Part shown: piece after piece, positions 56,048-64,000 of the stretch
Layout: each line of letters starts with the position of its first letter
Position numbering within the stretch: position 1 is the first letter of the stretch
DNA from: Puccinia triticina
Taxonomy: Eukaryota; Basidiomycota; Pucciniomycetes; Pucciniales; Pucciniaceae
Direction: 5' to 3'
Length of the DNA: 64,000 nucleotides
Assembly (NCBI RefSeq): GCF_026914185.1
Contig: NC_070567.1
Coordinates: 2,506,001-2,570,000 of the forward strand
Made by a program: the position numbers and the translations under genes
The notes under the pieces: model-generated
Seen by the model: only the letters and a program-made list of their open reading frames with translations
Databases searched by the model: none
Told to the model about the DNA's origin: nothing

Positions 56048-56870
56048 CGGTTGTGCTGCACCTGATTACAACGGCATCCTGGGGATGCCTTGGATCCAAC
56101 AGTACGGCCACCTCATCAATTGGTGCAACCACCAGTGGATCAATACCCCACCCGCCGACACCAACCACTCCATCGCAGCTGCAGCTGCAGTTTTGTCCTT
56201 GCCGACAAAAGCCTCATTAGGCGGGGACCAGCCTGTGAGGCAAGCAAGGCTATATGACAAGGGGGTGCACACTATGTGTGAAACAACACCCCCGCAATGT
56301 GAGTCCATGACCTTACTTTCTGCGCAAAATGCATTAGGAACCGCTGGTAAGCGGCCACATTTTTTAGAACTCCCTATGTGTCAGGCGCCAAACTCGATCC
56401 CAGAGACCACATCGCAACCACTGCGGTGGTCTCGTCTTTACCGCAACCAGCCTTGGAAGACGGGGAGGAGCCCGTGAGGCACGCTAGGTTAAATGACGAG
56501 GGGGTGCACACATTGTGTGAGACAACACCCCCGCGATGTGAGTCCACGACTCTCCCACTTTCATCAGATTTGTTAGGAACCGCTGGCAAGCGGTCATCTT
56601 TTTTGGAATTCCAGCCCCAGGCACCGGACCCAACTCCTATTGGCAACCCTGGGGACCGCGTCGCAGCCGCTACAGCGGCTTTGTCTTTACCGCAAACAGC
56701 CTTGGAAGACGGGGGGGAGCCCGTGAGGCACGCTAGGTTAAATGACAAGGGGGTGCACACATTGTGTGAGATAACACCCCGGCGATGTGAGTCCACAAAC
56801 CCCTCTTCTCAGTCATATTTGTCAGAAGCATCTGGCAAGCGGTTACCCCTTCTGAAAAGCGCAGGAGCAC
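55995..56870 (+). pseudogene. Element D protease remnant and three-copy linker repeat
   Basis: Only the end of the protease survives (DYNGILGMPWIQQYGHLINW); the D-S/T-G active site between the zinc knuckle and this point is deleted. Then a ~230-bp unit is repeated three times, at about 56190-56400, 56430-56620 and 56680-56870. Each encodes SLPQ..ALEDG.EPVRHARL, GVHTLCE, TPPRCES and TAGKR or SGKR. The first copy is in a different frame from the other two. Confidence 0.75.
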
Positions 56871-56879
56871 AACTATCTG

Positions 56880-58390
56880 TCGACGCCGCTAAGTTTTCTT
56901 GGTCTACATCCGCAAGACTGGCCGCAGAGGCAAAGAAGAGCAACCCAGAACTAACGGCCAGTGAGCTAGTTCCACGACGGTACCATCAATACCCCGACAT
57001 GTTCCGAAAGTCCGGAGCCCAGAAGTTACCCCCCCAAAGGAAGTACAACTTCCGAGTGGACCTTGTCCCGGGGGCACTGCCACAGGCCAGCCGCATAATC
57101 CCACTCTCGCCGGCCAAAAACACGGCGCTCAATGTGCTGATCCCGGAGGGACTGGAGAACGGGACCATCAGAAGGACAACCTCCCCTTGGGCGGCCCCGG
57201 TCCTGTTTACCGGGAAGAAAGACAGCAATCTCAGGCCTTGCTTCGACTACAGGAAGCTGAACGCGGTAACCGTCAAAAATAAGTACTCCCTCCCGTTAAC
57301 CATGGATCTGGTGGATAGTTTGCTTAATGCCGGCACTTTCACCAAGCTTGACCTCCGCAACGCGTATGGCAACCTACAAGTGGCGGAGGGTGACAAGGAG
57401 AAGCTTGCGTTTGTTTGTCGGGCCAGGCAGTTTGCGCCTTTGACGATGCCCTTTGGCCCTACTGGAGCCCCCGGATTCTTTCAATTTTTCATCCAGGACA
57501 TCCTGTTGGGGTGCATCGGCAAGGACACGGCGGCTTACCTCAACAATATCATGATTTACACTCAGAAGGGTTCAGATCACGAGGCGGCCGTCAGCAGTAT
57601 ACTAGACATACTCAGCAAGCACACGTTGTGGCTCAAGCCAGAAAAATGCAAATTTTTGCGGGCGGAAGTGGAATACTTAGGCTTATTGATCTCGTGTAAT
57701 AGGGTGAGGATGGACCCAGGAAAAGTTAAAGCGGTGACAGACTGGCCAATCCCCGCAAATGTCACAGAACTGCAACGCTTCATTGGATTTGCCAATTTCT
57801 ACCAGAGGTTTATTGACCATTTCTCCGGAACCACCCAACCTTTGCACGATCTGACAAAGGCCAACCAGAGTTTTGTATGGAGTTTGCCGTGCCAGCGGGC
57901 CTTCAACACCCTGAAGACGGCGTTCACGACGGCGCCAATGCTCAAGATTGCCGACCCGTACCGCCCGTTCATCTTGGAGTGCGACTGCTCTGATTTCGCA
58001 CTAGGAGCAGTCCTGTCGCAAGTCTGTGAGCAAGATGGGGAGCTTCATCCGGTGGCGTTTCTTTTCAGATTCCTAACCCAAGCCAAGCGGAACTGCAAAA
58101 TCTTTGATAAAGAGCTACTTCCCATTGTAACATCCTTCAAGGAATGGCGACATTACCAAGAAGGGAACCCCAACAGATTGAAGGCCATCGTGTACACCGA
58201 CCACCAAAATTTGGAGAGCTTTATGGCCACCAAAAAGCTGACGCGTTGTCAAGCACAATGGGCCGAGACACTTGGTTGTTTTGAATTTGAAATTGTCTTC
58301 CGACCGGGGAGACAAGCCGGTAAACCAGACGCACTGTTGAGACATCCGGACTTGGCCCCAAGACAAGAGGACAGGCTCACTTTTGCGTAA
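56880..58390 (+). pseudogene. pol: Element D reverse transcriptase and RNase H
   Basis: RT motifs are in order: YHQYPDMF, PQRKYNFRVDLVPGA, LRPCFDYRKLN, TKLDLRNAYG, MPFGPTGAPGFFQ. The catalytic box reads YLNN at 57536-57547, where YxDD is required; both Asp have become Asn. RNase H follows with ECDCSDFALGAVL, DKELLPI and YTDHQNLE. The frame ends at TAA 58388-58390, but the next codons continue in phase, consistent with a CAA-to-TAA change. The RT cannot be active. Confidence 0.93.
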
Positions 58391-60046
58391 CTTTTGCAAC
58401 CGGAGAACATTACCCCGAAGACGTTTGCAGAGGTCGCGGAGGCTGCAGAAATTGACGAGTGGTTCCTCAATGAGTCGGTGGACCTGGAAGACACCGACCG
58501 TTGGTTCCAAGTGGACGTGTTGGGGATCTGGGAGAAGCAAATTGACACAATGGTCATATCGGAAGGGGAAGTAATTTCTGATATAGAAACGTTATCCCTG
58601 ATCCGCAAAGCCACCCCTAGTGACCCTAGACTGATGAAGTTGATGGGAAATTGTGCAGAGAAGGCGGGACGGCGGGATCCGCAGGAGTACACACTGCACG
58701 ACGGGTTGGTCTATCGACAAGGCCGGATTGAGGTACTGGCCAACAATGACATCAAGACTGTGATTCTCAAGAGCCGTCACAACAGCCGGCTAGCAGGACA
58801 CCCCAAAAGAGCCAGAACTTTGGCGCTTGCACGGCATTGTTTCTCATGGCCATCAATGAAAAAATTCGTCAACCAATACGTCAACGGCTGTGATTCTTGC
58901 CAGCGCGCAAAGCCGTTGCTTCAAAAGCCTTTTGGGACTTTGGAACCCCTTCCAATACCTGCAGGCCCGTGGACTGACATTTCCTACGATCTCATTACCG
59001 ATTTACCCAAGTCCAACGGCGCCGACTGCATCCTAACAGTTGTAGACAGACTGACTAAAATGTCTCACTTCATTGCATGCAGGAAGTCCACTTCAGCGGA
59101 AGGGCTAGCGGATTTGATGATCCGCCACGTGTGGAAGTTGCACGGGACGCCTAGAACAATAATCTTGGACAGAGGTAGCGTTTTTATATCACAAATTACG
59201 AGAGAACTGAGCAGACGGTTGGGGATATGGTTATGCCCGTCGACAGCTTACCACCCTCAAACAGATGGCCAGTCAGAAATTGAACGATACCTACGGCATT
59301 TCATTGGCTATTGACAGGATGATTGGGAGCCACTGCTTGCGACAGCCAAATTCACGTACAACAACAGTGAACACCAGTCCATAGGAATGTCTCCATTCCG
59401 GGCCAACTACGGATTCAACCCAACGTTTGCGGATGTGCCGTCTTTGGACTAATGCCTACCAATGGTGGAGGCTTGCATGCGGAACTTAGCAAAGGCACAG
59501 GAGGAGCTGACGGCAGGGCTCGAAGAGGCGCAAGAATCAATCAAGCGGCAATTTGACCGCAGCGTCAGGGAGACCCCAGATTGGAAAGTTGGAGACGCGG
59601 TTTGGCTTGACAGACGTCATATTTCAACAACAAGGCCAAAAGCCAAATTGGGGCATAGATGGCTAGGACCGTTTGCTATATCATGCAAAATATCCCCATC
59701 TGTCTATAGGCTGACTCTCCCAATTTCCATGCGTGGAGTACATCCAGTATTTCATGTGTCAAAACTCAGGAAACACGCGATGGACACAATCCCAGGATGA
59801 ACAGCAGATCAGCTGGAACCAGTCCTGGTCGAAGGACAGGAGGAATGGGAGGTGGATCAAATTTTGGACTGCAGGAAAAAGGGAAAACAACACGAGTATC
59901 TTATCAGTTGGAAGGGATGTGGCCCGGAGGACAACTCGTGGGAACCAGAAAACCACCTGACAAATGGGCAAGAACTGTTATTGGATTTCAACTCAAAATA
60001 TCCAACAGCGGCGGCACGGCACCAAAGGTCAAGGAGATTCAAGTGA
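58391..60046 (+). pseudogene. pol: Element D integrase with chromodomain
   Basis: The frame continues after the TAA. The integrase zinc region is HNSRLAGH...CDSCQRAK. The D-D-E core is ISYDLITDLP, ILDRGSVFIS and PQTDGQSEIERY. In-frame stops are TGA 59312-59314, TAA 59450-59452 and TGA 59798-59800; the sequence reads on in the same phase each time. The C-terminal chromodomain has EWEVDQILD, YLISWKGCGPEDNSWEPE, then stops near 60046. It would join element DNA to host DNA at chromatin marks; it is inactive here. Confidence 0.92.
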
Positions 60047-60134
60047 AGGCTAAGCTTTGTTACCCAAAGGGTTTTTAATGCTGCCTGGGGGCAAGAGCGC
60101 AGAGCCAGGGGCTTGGGCGTTAAGGGCAAGGTAG

Positions 60135-60326
60135 TGTTATGAGCTGCGTTCACGCGCTGTGCGCTGCCCCGGGAGGACATGTCACCCAGTTGTACATTTG
60201 TGTCACGCGCCTCTGTTACTTAGAGGCGCTGGGGGGAGATCATTACAGTTTCCCCATCTAGCAATCTACTTCATTCTAGGTCTATCATCAGGACTCAGTC
60301 CTTCTCTCCCATAGTTGATTATAACA
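60135..60326 (+). repeat. 3' LTR of element D
   Basis: 192 bp. It differs from the 5' copy at about seven places and is followed by GGGAC (60327-60331). A purine-rich GGGCAAGG lies just upstream, a weak polypurine tract. Confidence 0.93.
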
Positions 60327-60745
60327 GGGACAAATTACTGTGGCAGAGGCACCAATAAATGTGGTAGAGGGACTAATAACTATGGCGGAGGCAATTAGTA
60401 GTAGATATGACCAAAAGCCCCAGCTAACTTAAAATTATTTCTGTTGGTGGGTTACTGCCTTGCAGCTCAATGTTTTAGTACAGATTATTTAAATTGATGA
60501 TCCAAAATTTGGTGCATTTTGCAGCACAGTAGCTGGTTCTGGCAGATATCCTTAGTAGGAAATCCAGCAAATTAGACCCCCAGTTGCACGTGACTTGCCT
60601 GGGGTGTGCTACTGCCAAGAAGCTCACAAGGTGCTTTTCAGCGGTATTTCTGCCCACTGTAAAACTTTATGGGGCTTTGGGGCACCATAGCTAATGCTTT
60701 GGCGGATTTATTTGGTATGAAAATTGGACCAGCAGGAATTTTTGC

Positions 60746-62459
60746 AAGATCACAAAAATCCAAAAATCTGACTCTTCAGGATTGAACTGAAGTTGATTCT
60801 TGGCTTCTCAACCACAATCCCTCCTTCACAAAATTCCTCCAAAATTTTTCTATTTACTATCCTGGGATGGCTGTCTTGTTCTCTATTGGTTACATAAGGA
60901 ATGGTTTGGTTTGAAGAAAAAAAAAAACAAAGTCACGCTGGACTACAATCGGCTTGTAAAAAATCCTGAACATACAGTTTTTGAAAAATTTAATATTCTT
61001 CTTGATGGGGATGAAGACCCCAATCTTGAGCACACCCTGTCCAACTTCATTATCCACAGGGTGGTTGTGTTAATTTCACAGGATTTTTACAAAAAAAGGA
61101 CCTCAGAAGCCCAACCGTCACACGCAAGCAGGCACGTTTTAGACACAAGCCTCTCCTGCACTTTGTGCGTTTGACGCAGAGGCTGTACGCACCTGCGCAA
61201 AGCTGATTATACAGACTATCTAGTAGGTGATTTGGGATTCCTGCCTGGCGCCAGATCCATGCGGTTCTGCTACATTCAACAAATTTACATGTTGTCCAAC
61301 TTTGACCGGCTCAAGCCCCCAACCAGCTGCTGTACACGCAGCACCTGGAGCTGCAGAGGCTTCTCTGGCCATCCTCAATTTCTCCCATGTACCACCAAAC
61401 GGCCAATCTTTTTTTTGCTTCTCATCTCAGTAATTACTCGTTGTGCGGCGCCATCAAATTGAAATCACCCAGCTCGCTGCTCAGTTCACTTCACTTGCTC
61501 GCTTATCTTGCCCAAAAATGAGCTAAGTAACTTTCTACTTGCAAGCTGCTGTGCTGGAATGGCTGAAAATAGGGTAATTAGAATCTGACAAGGGCCTCAT
61601 TGTTATGTACATATGATGCGTTAGATCTTGCCGGGAATCTTATCACAGTCCTGGAGCCAATGTAAAAACTTATGTGCCTCATCACACTATCTTGATTGGC
61701 TGAGGAACCTGCCAAGTGGCGCTGCAGCTAATACTTTGGCCAGTCTCACCTTACTGGTACCCATCTCTTGCCACATCCCATCAAGCTCTCTGCCTCCAAT
61801 TGTGCACCACAATTTGACCAGGGGATAAGACTGGGCCATGAGATTGCTCAGGAGTACAGGAACGCAAAGGATATCAAGCTCTCAGTACAATTGCAGACCA
61901 ATCTTCAGCAAACACAAATTCAAGGGTAGTGCAAAGGGTGTGCTGGAAAAGGCAAGCCAAAGCAGCGGTGAAAACCATATTCTGCCAGCATGGCTGGATT
62001 GCACATCTGGCAAGGGCGGATGGTGCTGGCAGCCAACCAATGAGCGGCCCACGCCGCGGCTGATGACGGTTTGCAAACAGGGCCAGTTGAAGTCAAGTTT
62101 GAGCCGGTATTCTAAGAGCAGAGAGGAGGCAGGAGCCGGTTGAGGGGATTGCTGAATGGCTGGGATTTCCGGCCTTTTCTGAAGTTTGGCTGGCATCCTT
62201 TCCTGTGCTGCAAGGCTCTCCGGCCAAGACATCTTTCCCTCCGCAGCACAGACTGATATATCACGGACCATGCTCAAGGTTTGAGAGCCTGGAGATCCAA
62301 GCCTCTCCCTCATCCTGCAATGTACCATCTTGGATCCAGAACCCAGACTGCATCTTTCTCTCCAGAGAACAGACCATAACATATTACAAGATCTACTCCA
62401 CCACCTGCGTCCACTAAATTTTCCGGCTTTAAGCCAGAGAAGAAACGGGCAACATCTTT
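60746..62459. other. No recognised gene; two weak coding traces
   Basis: 60800-61174 (+, 124 codons) has a plausible middle (LDYNRLVKNPEHTVFEKFN and LSNFIIHRVVVLISQDFYKK). A frame at about 61808-61926 (+) reads RLGHEIAQEYRNAKDIKLSV before a stop. Neither matches a family I know. The 205-codon minus-strand ORF at 61882-62499 overlaps these and looks like a shadow. Confidence 0.3.
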
Positions 62460-62568
62460 GGCTTGAAACCGTATGCCCTGCTGAGCTGTGTGAGCTCATG
62501 TGAAAACCAGCTCACCCAGCTCACATTCAGCTCAAATTTGGATGGATCAATCAGCACACCCTGCATGG

Positions 62569-63030
62569 GATTTTCCAGCTCACTCAGCTCATTTGGCAGG
62601 GCAATTTCCAGCCCACCCAGCTCATTTGGCAGGGCAATTTCCAGCTCACTCAGCTCATTTGGCAGGGCAATTTCCAGCTCACCCAGCTCATTTGGCAGGG
62701 AAATTTCCAGCTCACCCAGCTCATCTGGCAGGGCAATTTCCAGCTCACCCAGCTCATTTGGGAGGGCAATTTCCAGCTCACCGAGCTCATCTGGCAGGGC
62801 AATTTCCAGCTCACCCAGCTCATTTGGCAGGGCAACTTCCAGCTCACTCAGCTCATCTGGCAGGGAAATTTCCAGCTCACCCAGCTCATTTAGTAGTGAA
62901 ATTTCCAGCTCACCCAGCTCATTTGGCAGGGCAATTTCCAGATCACCCAGCTCATCTGGCGGGGCAATTTCCAGCTCACCCAGCTCATTTGACAGGGCAA
63001 TTTTCAGCTCACCCAGCTCATTCCGCAGGT
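62569..63030. repeat. 33-bp minisatellite (about 14 copies), open in several frames
   Basis: The unit is close to TTTCCAGCTCACCCAGCTCA plus TTTGGCAGGGCAA. Point changes alternate TTTGGCAGG/TCTGGCAGG and CACCCAG/CACTCAG. On the minus strand (ORF 62429-63112, 227 codons) it reads as 11-residue repeats LPNELGELEIA or LPDELGELEIS. On the plus strand it reads SSPSSFGRAIS and HPAHLAGQFPA in two other frames. I cannot tell whether any is translated; the minus frame has the most protein-like composition and non-repeat flanks (MRPFGFWLRWSRNQ at its start). Confidence 0.85.
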
Positions 63031-64000
63031 GAATCTTGTACCAAAAAGCTATAACCTCAGCAGCCAGGAACTGATTTCTGCTCCAGCGCAGCCAAAAACC
63101 AAATGGCCGCAAGGATTTTCATCATCATGTACCCACTTCCAAGCTTGTCTTTCTGTTCTCACAGCAAAATTGCTGCTGCAGCTGATGGTGCTTTTATTTG
63201 CTTTTTGCAGCAAAAAATGTTACTATTGAAATTTGCTGATGTGTTTGTGTGCTGCAGAGTTCAAATTTTAGCTTGGAGCAAAGTCAAAAAATTCACCATT
63301 TTTCAGCCCTCAGCACTCTTTTCAGAAAGCTGCACTGCTTTTCAGCCTTCAGCACTCTTGTCAGCAAGCTGCACTGCTTTACTTGTCCCACCGCTCTTTT
63401 CAGCTAGTTTACCTGCTTTTTAGTCCCCAACACAGCAGTTGCCCACTGCTTCAGGGGTCAATGTAGTGGTTCTTTTCTGCAGGCAACTGCAAAAAGTGTG
63501 CTGATATCTAGATTTTTCCCACTCAGATCAATCAGCAAAAATCCCAGCAGCTTACCTGCTGCTAGCAAAGCTGGGCAAAAAATGCTCGTTGCTTGAGTCC
63601 CAAATCAAGCAAAAGGGGGTCAAGGGGGTCATTGATTTTGGAAGGGCATTTTTCAAACAGGCCTAGCTGGTTAATACCATACTTTTGGTGCCTGTCAAAA
63701 TCAAGGCTCTTTAATCTTTTAAAAACAAGTTGAAGAGTTAAAAATAGCAAAAAAATCAGTATGGAGCCATTCTTGTTTGGGTATCCCATGAGGCACTTGA
63801 CTAGGCTCCAGTTTTACTTGTGTGGCCTCTACAGAGGGAAAAGTTAAAAAGGATCAAACAGCACTTTGGCTGCCAGTGCCCATTGTTTCGAAAGCTTGGG
63901 CCAAAGTACCACCTTTGGAGGGTGGCTTCAAGATTGGGCCAAGGCAACTCAAAATGAGGGACTTGTGCTAAGTTGGCTTAGGCAACCCACAGCTTTACTG
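63031..64000. other. No gene seen; short tandem repeat
   Basis: A ~39-bp unit containing TTTTCAGCC, TCAGCACTCTT and AGCTGCACTGC is repeated about three times at 63300-63420. The rest is AT-rich and non-coding as far as I can tell. Confidence 0.4.

Larger units (their letters stand above)
54647..60326 (+). mobile_element. Gypsy-type chromovirus D, heavily mutated
   Basis: Short LTRs of 192 bp (54647-54838, 60135-60326) start TGTTATGA and end CATAACA or TATAACA. GGGAC is duplicated at 54642-54646 and 60327-60331. About seven differences in 192 bp separate the LTRs. The order is gag, protease remnant, a three-copy repeat, RT, RNase H, integrase, chromodomain. Six in-frame stops, a gag frameshift, a missing protease active site and a changed RT active site show it is dead. 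Confidence 0.93.
53800..60745. mobile_element. Foldback element with 24-bp minisatellite, split by element D
   Basis: The left arm (about 53920-54262) and right arm (about 60385-60745) are inverted copies containing GGTCCAATTTT, AAAGCATTAGCTATGGTGCC and AACCAGCTACTGTGCTGCA-like blocks. The left side has an extra ~150-bp tandem unit (53795-53920). Inside, the minisatellite (54262-54640 and 60332-60385) also turns around near 54510. Without element D the whole is about 1.3 kb. No protein. Confidence 0.6.

Noticed and set aside
61882..62499. 205-codon minus-strand ORF
   Set aside because: Composition rich in Trp/Arg/Ser/Cys; opposite strand shows more natural short frames; no support.
62463..63054. 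Two plus-strand ORFs of 184-189 codons over the 33-bp repeat
   Set aside because: Open only because 33 is a multiple of three; composition is Ser or His/Pro repeats with no other support.

Overview
This window reads as a transposon-dense stretch of a fungal nuclear genome, most likely a rust (Pucciniomycotina). I find no intact host housekeeping gene, rRNA gene or complete tRNA gene. The pointers to a rust are short introns (53-58 nt in the Helitron; 65 and 108 nt in one retrotransposon, one with a TACTAAC branch site), a mix of Gypsy, Copia, Helitron, hAT-like and CACTA-like elements, and C-to-T decay that often sits in TCG context. That last pattern is a hypermutation signature described for this subphylum. 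The lineage is an inference.

Layout. (1) 1-11113: an old Gypsy-type element (B; gag at 51-1138, a PBS-like tRNA-Tyr half at 11063-11113) is split by a young Gypsy element A (1290-10914, minus strand). A has 783-bp LTRs with no difference I could see, an ACGT target-site duplication, gag-pro, a textbook -1 frameshift site and pol. It also carries a 2.1-kb 3' cargo with an RRM-like ORF and an opposed promoter plus ORF. (2) About 12.1-22.06 kb: a Helitron with a Rep/helicase gene (three introns, three nonsense codons), degraded accessory ORFs and a hairpin-CTAG 3' end at 22062. (3) 22133-49513: a five-layer nest. An hAT-like element (22141-49505) contains a CACTA-like foldback (22243-48806). That contains a Copia element (25544-44694), which contains a second CACTA-like foldback (27728-33108) and an intact-looking chromodomain Gypsy element C (33873-43960). 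Each layer has its own target-site duplication. (4) 49.5-54 kb: a decayed Copia gag, a RING/SIM-type pseudogene and a small MITE-like element. (5) 53.8-60.75 kb: a foldback with a 24-bp minisatellite, split by a heavily mutated chromovirus D (54647-60326, TSD GGGAC). (6) 60.75-64 kb: poorly coding sequence and a 33-bp minisatellite that stays open in several frames.

How the pieces relate. Visible LTR divergence orders the insertions: A (about 0%), then C (about 5 differences in 1447 bp), Copia (about 14 in 567) and D (about 7 in 192). Element A shows how gag-pro and pol can be expressed from one RNA. Element C instead has a spliced upstream ORF1 that stops 14 nt before the ATG of a single gag-pol ORF2. 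D, the Helitron and the RING-like gene are inactivated mainly by changes that read as C-to-T, including loss of both catalytic aspartates of D's reverse transcriptase.
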